From CBCXVS01 sp965178525 (GTDB lineage Bacteria; Tectomicrobia; Entotheonellia; Entotheonellales; Entotheonellaceae): 34,855 nucleotides of DNA. Every line of letters starts with the position of its first letter. Position 1 is the stretch's first letter. The stretch is taken from positions 1 to 34,855 of the forward strand of contig CBCXVS010000039.1 in the NCBI GenBank assembly GCA_965178525.1, read 5' to 3'. Shown here in pieces: positions 24,150 through 31,813 of this stretch. Made by a program: the position numbers and the translations under genes. Below the pieces are notes generated by a model. The model had not been told where the DNA came from. It did not search any database and saw only the letters and a program-made list of their open reading frames with translations.

Positions 24150-24893
24150 ATGATGAAACTTGCTGGCGTCGTCTCCATTGGGAGTTATACGGCTGCGGAT
24201 CTGGCGCGTAAAAAGCGTAGCTTGCAAACGGTGCTACATCCTGAGACTCAACTGGACATGTTCGCCGCCGACAGCGGCGTGCCGTACATCGAGTCGAGCC
24301 TGGAATTCTATCTCTCCGAAGCGGCCGTGGCCCGCAAGGTCGTCGAGGTGGCCGGCATGGGCTATGACGCCGTGGTGGGCACGGCCTTTCTGGACAATGG
24401 TCTGGATGCGGCCCGGGAATTGGTCGACATTCCGGTGGTGGGACCGGCCAAAACGACACTGTATATGGCGGCGACCTTGGCCAACAAGTTCGCCGTGATC
24501 ATGGCGGCCGGCGATTTGCCCAAGCATGTCTGGGCCTTTGCCAAGGTACTGGGCGTGGCGGACCGGCTCGTTGGCATTTCGAGCCTAAAATGTACGGTAG
24601 CGGATTTTTTGCACGATGAGGATAACGCGGTGGCCATGACCGTGGCCATGGGCCGGCAACTCATGGAAGACGCAGGGGCCGAAGCGCTGGTTTTGGGCTG
24701 TGGCGCCACCACCGGCCTGGCCTCACGCGTGGCTCGTGAGCTGGGGATTCCGATCCTCGATCCCGGCCTCACGGCCGTCAAATACGCCGAGATGCTGGTG
24801 GCGCTCGGGCTGAGTCACAGCAAACGCGCCTATCCGTCCAATCCCCGGGTCCTGCAATTGCTGGCGGAAATGACGGCGACAGAGGGGGCATAG
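24150..24893 (+). CDS. Asp/Glu/hydantoin racemase family protein lacking the first catalytic cysteine
   Basis: The 247-residue protein resembles hydantoin racemases: YDAVVGTAFLDNGLDAAREL with DIPVVGPAKTTLYMAATL, then EALVLGCGATTGLASRVARE with IPILDPGLTAVKYAEML. Two-base racemases of this family use two cysteines. The second is present (LGCGAT); at the first, where relatives read 'CFGDPG', the sequence is AFLDNG. So it may be a single-cysteine isomerase or decarboxylase-like enzyme, as in maleate isomerase or arylmalonate decarboxylase relatives, or inactive as a racemase. AAGGGAACACATG precedes the start; ATG at 24153 is equally possible. Confidence 0.82.
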   Translation: MMKLAGVVSIGSYTAADLARKKRSLQTVLHPETQLDMFAADSGVPYIESSLEFYLSEAAVARKVVEVAGMGYDAVVGTAFLDNGLDAARELVDIPVVGPAKTTLYMAATLANKFAVIMAAGDLPKHVWAFAKVLGVADRLVGISSLKCTVADFLHDEDNAVAMTVAMGRQLMEDAGAEALVLGCGATTGLASRVARELGIPILDPGLTAVKYAEMLVALGLSHSKRAYPSNPRVLQLLAEMTATEGA

Positions 24894-24898
24894 TTTTT

Positions 24899-25062
24899 AG
24901 CTATCAGCTATCAGCTATCAGCTATCAGCCAAGACGCTGGAAGAGGACATCTTATATCTTCTTTTTATCTGATAGTCCATAACTCTTCATTAGTTATCAG
25001 CTAAGACTCTAGAAGAAGACATCTTATATCTTCTTTTAGCTGATAGCTGATAGCTGATAGCT
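24899..25062. repeat. Heptamer tandem arrays forming a large inverted repeat, with internal direct repeats
   Basis: Left arm: four copies of AGCTATC (24899-24926). Right arm: just over three copies of AGCTGAT (25038-25062). The arms are perfect reverse complements over 23 nt. Between and next to them are two direct copies of a ~48-bp unit (about 24926-24975 and 25008-25056), each with AAGAC, then GACATCTTATATCTTCTTTT, itself partly palindromic. The region sits between two convergent genes, so it may serve as a two-way terminator, or it may be a REP/MITE-like mobile repeat. Confidence 0.85.
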
Positions 25063-25067
25063 CTTTT

Positions 25068-26914
25068 TCACGGGGTGCAGGCGGCACGTCGCGAGGACGG
25101 TTGCGCGGTAGACACGGTCTGAATCCGTCCCTCTCCAGCGGCTGGGTAGGTGGCGGCTGTCACCTGGCCTTGGAGATCCTGGGTAATATAGTGTACCAGG
25201 GCTTGCTGGGCAGAGACGCCAAGCGAGGTGAACGGCGCCCCACGGAAGGGATACTGATCGCCACCACGGGCCAGGAAATTGATCGTCGCCATCGTGAGGG
25301 CTGGTGCGCCGGCCACGACGTGCCCGTGACGAATGATCGGTGTGCCATCGGCCAGTATCATCTCCTGTACGCGCGTTCCTGCGCGTCACCACGTTGCCCT
25401 GCTTATCGAGCTGTTGCGGTGTGCCCGTTGGCGTCCAGCACAAATGGAAACCGGCAATCTGGGCAAAACGGCCGTCTGTCCGTTCGACGCGTGACACGGC
25501 GTTTTCGAGAATGGCTTTGACCTGTGTGGCGGGGACATGCGGCACGATCGTCACGAAGTTGGGGAAGGGGAGCATGCCGAAGGTATCGAGTTCGGTGAGC
25601 GCGCCTGGGGCGATCACGGCATCGTTGCGGATGCCGTCACCATTGTGGAGGGCGATGCTGGGCTTTGGCAAACCGAAGCGCGCTGCCAATCGCGTCGCCT
25701 GCGCAAGCACGGCGTCGGCAATCAGGTTGCCCTCATTGGTTTCTTGCGTCCGTACCGAGCGGCGCCGCCCATCCAAGTCAACGTCTGTGCGTCCGATGAC
25801 ATGTGAGGCCAAGGCCTTGACGGCCTGCTGTACGGGTTCGGTGACTTGGGCTTGGACCCGGGGATGGGGCGCCACCGCATCCTCGTGTTCCCCTCCGGCT
25901 ACGCGCACAGGGCCACTGGCCCTGTCGATCGCGACCATGGCGCCCGCCGCATCGAATTCGACGATTAACCGCCCGACATAGCGATAGCCGCCGCGCGTGG
26001 TCACCACCGGCAGGGACGTGCCATCCGCGTCTGTGGCCATCAATGGATAGGGCCGTTGCGCCGTATCTCCGGGCAGGAGCCGCGCGTCCGCCGGCGCTAA
26101 GAGTTCGTTACCCCCGCCGGAAATCACCACGTCCACGCCCCGGAGTTGGGGTACAAGCGCCAGGTCTGTGTCAATGCCTTGTAAGTGACTGATCAGGATA
26201 ATTTTGTTAATGCCTTGTGCGGTCAGCGCCCGCACTTCTGCTTGCACCGCTGCGGCCACATGATCGTCGACGGCCACCTGGCGCGGACTGGAGACGTAGG
26301 GGAGCTGTGGCGTCGTGGCGCCCACAATGCCGAGCCGCTCCCCGTTGGTCTCGACAATGGTTGAGCGCACAATGCGGCCGGCTTTGACTAATGCCTGTAA
26401 CCGGGGTTCATCGTGAAACGTCAGATTGGCGCTGACAAAGGGGGTGGATGCTGTACCGGTGATGAAGTCGGCAAACACGTCGGGACCAAAATCAAACTCA
26501 TGATTGCCAATGGCGATGGCATCGTAGCCGATCAAGTTCAGCGCCAGGCTATCGAAGAATGGGACGCCGCGTGTCAGGCTGGCCTTGAAGATAGGCCCGG
26601 CAAGGAAATTGTCCCCCGAAGACAGCATGATGACGCCTCGCGTGACGGTGCCCGCTCCCGTCAACGCTTGGTGTTTGAGCTGGTGCACCAGCGTGGCAAA
26701 GCGTGCCACGCCACCAAAATCTCTGAGTTTCTTACCGGAGTCGATGAGCTGTGATTCGCCGTCATTGTTGTGTAAAATCGTGAGACGGAAATGTCTTGCC
26801 GCCTGTGTCGCGGTGACGTCCCATGCGCTTAGGCCGGTGAGCATCACCGCCAGGCTCGCCAAGCTTAGCGCGCATAAACCCAGGTAAAATACGACTCGCG
26901 TGTGACCTTTTCAT
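25068..26914 (-). pseudogene. 5'-nucleotidase/UshA-type metallophosphatase with two +1 frameshifts
   Basis: The main body reads as a periplasmic 5'-nucleotidase: ILHNNDGES, LSSGDNFLAGP, IGNHEFDFGPDVFADF, ILISHLQGID (metallophosphatase site), then TNEGNLIADAVLAQ and ALHNGDGIRNDA of the C-terminal domain. Near 25380, after QGNVVTR, the frame shifts; the true end continues in another frame as GTRVQEMILADGTP...FLARGGDQYPF. At the start, ATG 26914 with GGAG 9 nt upstream gives a proper signal peptide (GHTRVVFYLGLCALSLASLA) only if one A is removed from the AAAA run after ATG. Otherwise translation must begin at an internal TTG. Both changes are single-base insertions, so sequencing error is an alternative to true decay. 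Confidence 0.75.
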
Positions 26915-27148
26915 GACGTATATCTCCTCTATTGTGATTCCTGCAAGTCCGTGTTTCTGCCTCGCTCGTGATCCCTTTCCCTGCCGCACTCTACCAGAAA
27001 ATCGGATGGGGTCAATTCCACTCACCCTGTTCATAAAGGGGGGACGCGAGCAAGCCAGGCTTGACTGGGTGGGTCACGATGATACGCTTGCAGGCTGTCA
27101 GGCGCCGTACCGATGTGGCAGCACAACATATGACAGGGGGAGAGAGAC

Positions 27149-27904
27149 ATGGGCAGACTCGATGGAAAAGTCGCATTGATTAGCGGTGGGGCCCGAGGCC
27201 AGGGGGCTGCGGAAGCGCAGCTTTTCACCCGGGAAGGCGCAAAAGTGGTGTTTGGCGATATCCTAGACAATGAGGGGAAGGCGGTAGAGGATGCGATACG
27301 CGCGCAGAGCGGTGACGCGACGTACGTGCACCTGGATGTGACGAATGAGAACGATTGGGTGGAGGCGGTAGGCACGGCGGTCAACCGCTATGGCAAGCTG
27401 GATATTTTGGTGAACAATGCGGGCATTGTGATTCGCAAAAGCATTGAGGAAACCACTGCCGACGACTGGGACCGCATCATGGCCGTGAATGCCAAGGGGG
27501 TGTTTCTGGGGACGAAATACGCTATTCCGGCCATGCGGCAGGCTGGCGGCGGATCAATTGTGAACATCTCGTCGATCTCGGGCTTGGTGGCCATTGGGCC
27601 GCCGGCTTATATTGCCACCAAAGGGGCGGTGCGCATGTTCACCAAGGTCACCGCAGTCGAGCATGCCAAAGACAATATCCGGTGCAACTCGATCCACCCC
27701 GGCGGCGTCGATACGCCGATGCGGCAGGAGGGTCTGACGGACATGAGTGCGGCTGAGCGCGACGAACGCCTACGGCGTGTCCCGATGGAGCGGGTCGGGA
27801 CGCCGGACGAGATCGCATACGGGGTGCTCTATCTAGCCTCAGATGAGGCGGCATTCGTCACGGGTAGTGAGCTGGTGATCGACGGCGGCTATATTGCACA
27901 GTAA
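27149..27904 (+). CDS. SDR family NAD(P)-dependent oxidoreductase
   Basis: A 251-residue classical short-chain dehydrogenase. Cofactor motif SGGARGQGAAEA is at residues ~12-23, LDVTNENDW near 62, NNAGIV near 89-94, NISSIS with the catalytic serine, and AYIATKGA with the Tyr-x-x-x-Lys near residues 151-155. It ends TGSELVIDGGYIAQ, as usual. FGDILDN at the end of strand 2 suggests NAD(H) preference (acidic residue). The substrate is unknown; many relatives are 3-alpha/3-beta-hydroxysteroid or cyclic-alcohol dehydrogenases. GGGGGAGAGAGAC precedes the ATG. Confidence 0.93.
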   Translation: MGRLDGKVALISGGARGQGAAEAQLFTREGAKVVFGDILDNEGKAVEDAIRAQSGDATYVHLDVTNENDWVEAVGTAVNRYGKLDILVNNAGIVIRKSIEETTADDWDRIMAVNAKGVFLGTKYAIPAMRQAGGGSIVNISSISGLVAIGPPAYIATKGAVRMFTKVTAVEHAKDNIRCNSIHPGGVDTPMRQEGLTDMSAAERDERLRRVPMERVGTPDEIAYGVLYLASDEAAFVTGSELVIDGGYIAQ

Positions 27905-28026
27905 GGGCGTTGGCTATTGGCAGCTTGGTCTTGATGCGGGGCGGCCCTTGGTTTAGAATGGGGCCTGCCCCGACCTGGGGAACGTTTACATAGGCGTCGT
28001 CATGCCGTGCCGGCGGCGCCCGGAAA

Positions 28027-28049
28027 TGAGGAAAAACGTCTTTTCCTCA
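28027..28049 (+). terminator. Hairpin downstream of the SDR gene
   Basis: TGAGGAAAA and TTTTCCTCA form a perfect 9-bp stem with a 5-nt loop. A T6 run follows 11 nt later (28061-28066), so it is an imperfect intrinsic terminator candidate, 120 nt past the SDR stop. Confidence 0.4.
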
Positions 28050-28097
28050 GTCCTCAGTCCTTTTTTCATAGGAGTAGCGAAACAAAATTCAATTTAT

Positions 28098-28181
28098 ATC
28101 CCCTGGAGAGAGACATGGCCCGTATTGGAGCCGGTGAGGGAGACGCATGGGGTGGCCTGTGAGGCGCTGAAAGAGGGGTAG
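28098..28181 (+). pseudogene. C-terminal remnant of an OppD-type ABC ATPase
   Basis: A frame of about 27 codons reads ETWPVLEPVRETHGVACEAL, then KEG and a stop 4 nt before the OppF-type start. The 'P.L.....H.VAC' ending is the usual tail of oligopeptide-transporter ATPases, and OppD normally precedes OppF with such spacing. The rest of the gene is absent. The remnant is short, so this is moderately supported. Confidence 0.5.
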
Positions 28182-28185
28182 CCAT

Positions 28186-29169
28186 TTGGACAACGAAACC
28201 CTGGTAACCGTGAACAACCTGGTCAAATACTTCCCGGTGACCCGGGGGCTGATCCTGGAGCACAAGATCGCCGATGTCAAGGCGGTGGATGGAGTGAGCT
28301 TTTCGATCAAACCGGGCGACACGCTGGGGCTGGTGGGCGAGAGTGGGTCGGGCAAGACCACGGTAGGCAAGTGTCTGCTGCAGATTTATCCCCCCACAGC
28401 GGGCGAGGTGTATTTCGAGGATACGAATTTATGCCAGCTCGATAGCGTGCAGTTACGCCAAATGCGGCGCCACATGCAGCCCATCTATCAGGATCCGTAT
28501 AGCTCGCTCAATCCCCGGATGACCGTCGCTGACATCGTGGGCGAGCCCATGTTGGTGCACGGTATCGCCCGGGGTAAGGAAATCCGGGATCGTGTCAGCG
28601 AACTCTTGCAGTTGGTGGGACTGGCGCCGTATATGGCGCAGCGCTATCCGCACATGTTCAGCGGCGGCCAACGCCAACGCATTGGCATCGCTCGGGCCTT
28701 GGCCTGTCAGCCGAGCTTTTTGGTCTGTGATGAGCCGGTGTCGGCGCTGGATGTCTCCATTCAGACGCAGATTATCAACCTGCTGATGGAGCTGCAGGAG
28801 CAATTCAATCTGACGTACCTCTTCATTGCCCACGACCTGTCAGTGGTGAAATACATCAGCCAGCAGGTCGCGGTGATGTATCTAGGGAAAATCATGGAAA
28901 TTTCCCCCAGTGAAGAACTCTACTATCAACCGCTGCATCCCTATTCCCGAGCTTTGCTCTCCGCTGTCCCCATTCCCGACCCGGAAGTGGAACGGGCCAG
29001 GGAACGGCTCGTCCTGACTGGGGAGATCCCGAGCCCGCTCAACCCGCCCTCAGGCTGTAGCTTTCACCCCCGCTGCCCGGAGCGCCTGCCCATCTGCTCG
29101 GAAGAGGCGCCGCCCCTGATCGACCAGGGCGGCGGGCATTGTGTGGCCTGCCATCTGTACACTTCGTGA
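28186..29169 (+). CDS. Oligopeptide/dipeptide ABC transporter ATP-binding protein (OppF type)
   Basis: The 327-residue ATPase shows Walker A GESGSGKTT, Q-loop IYQDPYSSLNPRMT, signature FSGGQRQRIGIARAL, Walker B FLVCDEPVSALD and switch histidine in IAHDLSVV. The C-terminal oligo_HPY part has HPYSRALLSAVP and GCSFHPRCPERLPIC, with cysteines that in relatives can bind an iron-sulfur cluster. The start is TTG at 28186, with AGAGGGG 7 nt before it. It should power import of peptides or similar solutes, but permease, binding protein and an intact OppD gene are missing nearby, so it is probably orphaned. Confidence 0.9.
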   Translation: MDNETLVTVNNLVKYFPVTRGLILEHKIADVKAVDGVSFSIKPGDTLGLVGESGSGKTTVGKCLLQIYPPTAGEVYFEDTNLCQLDSVQLRQMRRHMQPIYQDPYSSLNPRMTVADIVGEPMLVHGIARGKEIRDRVSELLQLVGLAPYMAQRYPHMFSGGQRQRIGIARALACQPSFLVCDEPVSALDVSIQTQIINLLMELQEQFNLTYLFIAHDLSVVKYISQQVAVMYLGKIMEISPSEELYYQPLHPYSRALLSAVPIPDPEVERARERLVLTGEIPSPLNPPSGCSFHPRCPERLPICSEEAPPLIDQGGGHCVACHLYTS

Positions 29170-29219
29170 TGCCTGCCGGCGGTGCGAGACGGGTGTAACC
29201 GCGTGTGAGGACATGGGTC

Positions 29220-29251
29220 TTGACTTAGTCCGATTTTTTATTAGACTGAGT
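29220..29251 (+). promoter_or_regulatory. Promoter and inverted-repeat operator of the Phd/VapC pair
   Basis: TTGACT (29220-29225) is followed 16 bp later by TAGACT, a weak -10. The arms ACTTAGTC (29223-29230) and GACTGAGT (29244-29251) match in 7 of 8 positions and overlap both elements. This is consistent with autorepression by the Phd-type antitoxin. Confidence 0.45.
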
Positions 29252-29288
29252 TTGTACATCACAAACGATTTGATGAATTGGAGAAGCC

Positions 29289-29534
29289 ATGCCTCAGTAC
29301 TCGACGCACGAAGCCAAAACACATCTCTCACGGCTCCTTGACATGGTACTCGCTGGCGAGGAAGTCGTGATCGCTCGGCGCTCCGAGCCGATCGCCAAGT
29401 TAGTGCCTTTCCGGCCAACACAAACCCCGTCAAAGCAACGCCCCGTCGGTATCCCAACTTCAGCTCCTGTAGAACTGTCGGAAGACGCCTTTGCCCCACT
29501 CGACGAGCAGGAGCTGCAAGCGTGGGGGCTGTGA
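29289..29534 (+). CDS. Phd/YefM-type antitoxin
   Basis: The 81-residue protein begins QYSTHEAKTHLSRLLDMVLA, then GEEVVIARRSEPIAKLVPF, the Phd/YefM DNA-binding fold. The C-terminal part (EDAFAPLDEQELQAWGL) is the acidic toxin-binding tail. TTGGAGAAGCC precedes the ATG. It is followed after one base by the VapC gene, so the pair is one operon. Confidence 0.92.
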   Translation: MPQYSTHEAKTHLSRLLDMVLAGEEVVIARRSEPIAKLVPFRPTQTPSKQRPVGIPTSAPVELSEDAFAPLDEQELQAWGL

Positions 29535-29535
29535 A

Positions 29536-29925
29536 TTGAAAATCCTCCTGGATACATGCACCTTGATCTGGTTGGCGAGTGATCCCGAAAAACTCGGCAA
29601 GCCAGCCAGCGCACAGATGGCTGACATGACCAACGACTTATTTTGTAGTGATGTGAGCGTGCTCGAAATCGCCTTGAAATACACCCGTGGCAAAATTAAA
29701 TTACCAGCGCCGCCACGTGACTGGATTGACGAGCAGATCGACCAGTGGGGCATTGGGAACGTCGCGGTGGATCGCCGTATCATCTATCGCACCACGGAGC
29801 TGCCGCTACATCATGCCGACCCGTTCGATCGGCTTCTCGTCGCCACATGTTTGGAACGATCCATGGTGATCGCGACGCCTGATGCTGCCATTCATCGCTA
29901 CCCAGTTAATTGGATGTGGAAATGA
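29536..29925 (+). CDS. VapC-type PIN-domain toxin
   Basis: The 129-residue PIN protein starts with TTG at 29536, one base after the antitoxin stop. It reads KILLDTCTLIWLASDPEKLG (first active-site aspartate), then CSDVSVLEIALKYTRGKIKL (glutamate), then HHADPFDRLLVATCLERSMV (central aspartates) and VIATPDAAIHRYP (last aspartate). All four acidic positions are kept, so it should be an active ribonuclease neutralised by the Phd-type partner. It is the only intact toxin among the four toxin-antitoxin loci in the window. Confidence 0.9.
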   Translation: MKILLDTCTLIWLASDPEKLGKPASAQMADMTNDLFCSDVSVLEIALKYTRGKIKLPAPPRDWIDEQIDQWGIGNVAVDRRIIYRTTELPLHHADPFDRLLVATCLERSMVIATPDAAIHRYPVNWMWK

Positions 29926-29986
29926 CGATCTAGGTTCCGAAGTTTGCTCCCAATCATTCACGCTCCCACGCATTCAGGAGAGAGAT

Positions 29987-30352
29987 ATGAGCTATGCAGC
30001 CATCAACTTGGCGGACAAACTCGCGCAGTTTTCGGAACATTGGTCGCCGAAAATCGTGGCGCAGATGAACGATTACCATTTCAAGGTGGTGAAACTCCAA
30101 GGCGATTTTACCTGGCATTGTCACCCGGAGACGGACGAAGTGTTTATCGTCCTGGACGGCGCCATGACCATCGCGTTTCGTGATGGCCAAGTCGACCTGA
30201 AAACGGGAGAAATGTTTGTGGTGCCCCAGGGCGTGGCGCACAAGCCCTACGCCGAAAAGGAATGCGCGATGATGCTGATCGAACCCGCCGGTACGATCAA
30301 CACGGGCGATGCGGGAGGGGCGTTGACCGCGGCCGATAACGTGTGGCTATAG
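29987..30352 (+). CDS. Small metal-type cupin
   Basis: The 121-residue single cupin has both motifs: FTWHCHPETDEVFIVLDGAM with H-x-H and E, and GEMFVVPQGVAHKPYA with the last histidine. All metal ligands are present. AGGAGAGAGAT precedes the ATG. Similar small cupins are often sugar-, polyol- or mannose-6-phosphate isomerase-like, or of unknown use. It lies 116 nt before the P450 gene on the same strand. Confidence 0.88.
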   Translation: MSYAAINLADKLAQFSEHWSPKIVAQMNDYHFKVVKLQGDFTWHCHPETDEVFIVLDGAMTIAFRDGQVDLKTGEMFVVPQGVAHKPYAEKECAMMLIEPAGTINTGDAGGALTAADNVWL

Positions 30353-30468
30353 CGCGTCGCGACCATTGTGGAACCCCATTGCGAGTTTTGCTATTATGAG
30401 CCGCATTGCGTGCCGTCCGTGAGGCGATGGGATACGCTTGGCAGATTCCGTTGCGAGAGGAGACCGTT

Positions 30469-31650
30469 GTGAGCACCAGCATTACCGCATACAATCCCTT
30501 TGCCGGAGCCGTCAAAGAATCGCCGTATCCCTTTTATGACTGGCTGCGTCAAGAACAGCCAGTCTATTACAATGAACCACAAGATTTCTGGGCGCTGAGC
30601 CGGTACGAAGACGTCGTCTGGGCCGCTCGTACACCGGAGATCTTCTCGTCTGCCCAAGGGGTCGGCCCGGACAAGCGCTATGGGCTGAGCATGATCTCGA
30701 ATGATCCGCCGTTGCATACGCGGCTGCGCAAACTGGTCGCCAGGGCATTTACGCCCCGCCAGATCGCGTCCTATGCCCCCTGGATTCAGGCCATCATCGA
30801 CGACTTGCTCGACGCGGTCATCGCCAAAGGGTCGTTCGAACTCGTCGACGACCTGGCCATTCCGCTCCCGGTGACCGTGATTTCGTTCATCTTGGGCGTG
30901 GAGCCCGAGTATCGCCACGATTTCAAGCGCTGGTCCGACGATGTGGTCGAATTTAGCGCTGGCACGGCGCATGGTTTTCCGCGCGAGAAATTGCGGGAGA
31001 GCTGGAATGAGTTCCGCGCCTATTTTTCTGAGATGATGGAAAGGCGCCTGCGTTCGCCCCAAGACGATGTGGTAACGCTCCTGGCGCATGCCGATGATGA
31101 AGGCGACTCGCTGACGGTGCTCGAGTTTCTCAATTTCTGCCAGCTTCTCCTGGTGGCCGGCAATGAGACGACGACGAATCTGATCTCGAATGGTATCGTG
31201 GCGTTTCACGCCTTTCCCGAGGAAGAGCGGAAACTGCGGCAGTGTCCTGATCTGGCCGCGAGTACTGTGGAAGAGGTGCTGCGCTATGACACCCCGGTTC
31301 CGATCACCTACCGCACGACTACCGAGGACATCACGCTCCGTGGCTCGACGATTCCGGCCGACAGCAAAGTCGCGTTTCTCTGGGGCAGCGCCAACCGGGA
31401 TGCCGAGGCCTTCCCGGAGCCGGATCGCTTCGATATTACCCGCACACCGAACAAACACGTTGCCTTTGCCTCGGGTATTCATTACTGTCTCGGCGCGCCC
31501 TTGGCCCGCCTCGAAATGCGGCTGACCATAGAGACCCTCATGCGGCGCATGCGGCGTCTCGAGATCGACCCGGATGGCATCTGCGAACGCACCGATAATC
31601 CGCTCCTACGCGGTATGAAGCGTCTGCCGATGGTGTTTGAACCCGCCTAG
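30469..31650 (+). CDS. Cytochrome P450
   Basis: A soluble bacterial P450 of 393 residues. The start is GTG at 30469, chosen for GAGAGGAG 7 nt upstream. The I-helix motif is LLVAGNETTTN, the ExxR is in STVEEVLRYDTPVP, and the heme-binding loop is FASGIHYCLGAPLARLE with cysteine 340. The FGxG of the usual loop is FASG here. The HTRLRKLVARAFTP segment is the conserved C-helix. It hydroxylates an unknown substrate, using electrons from a ferredoxin system not encoded here. Confidence 0.95.
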   Translation: MSTSITAYNPFAGAVKESPYPFYDWLRQEQPVYYNEPQDFWALSRYEDVVWAARTPEIFSSAQGVGPDKRYGLSMISNDPPLHTRLRKLVARAFTPRQIASYAPWIQAIIDDLLDAVIAKGSFELVDDLAIPLPVTVISFILGVEPEYRHDFKRWSDDVVEFSAGTAHGFPREKLRESWNEFRAYFSEMMERRLRSPQDDVVTLLAHADDEGDSLTVLEFLNFCQLLLVAGNETTTNLISNGIVAFHAFPEEERKLRQCPDLAASTVEEVLRYDTPVPITYRTTTEDITLRGSTIPADSKVAFLWGSANRDAEAFPEPDRFDITRTPNKHVAFASGIHYCLGAPLARLEMRLTIETLMRRMRRLEIDPDGICERTDNPLLRGMKRLPMVFEPA

Positions 31651-31813
31651 CGAAAGTACTCAAAGGGAGAAGGGAAGGACTGAGGCTGAGTGCTCTGCTT
31701 GATCTCCTTCCTCTGGAGGTGAGAAGGCTCTGACACCAGAAGATGTATCACGACTTTGAGAATGGCTAGAATCGAATTCAGTACACCACGAAATCTTCCT
31801 GCTGGAGTATCCG

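Noticed and set aside
23977..24459. N-terminal extension of the TIGR03086 protein to 341 residues
   Set aside because: The extension crosses the divergent racemase gene and reads like out-of-frame sequence; the ATG at 23976 has a strong ribosome site.
24899..25062. CRISPR-like array
   Set aside because: The repeats are 7 nt without spacers and form inverted arms, not a repeat-spacer array.
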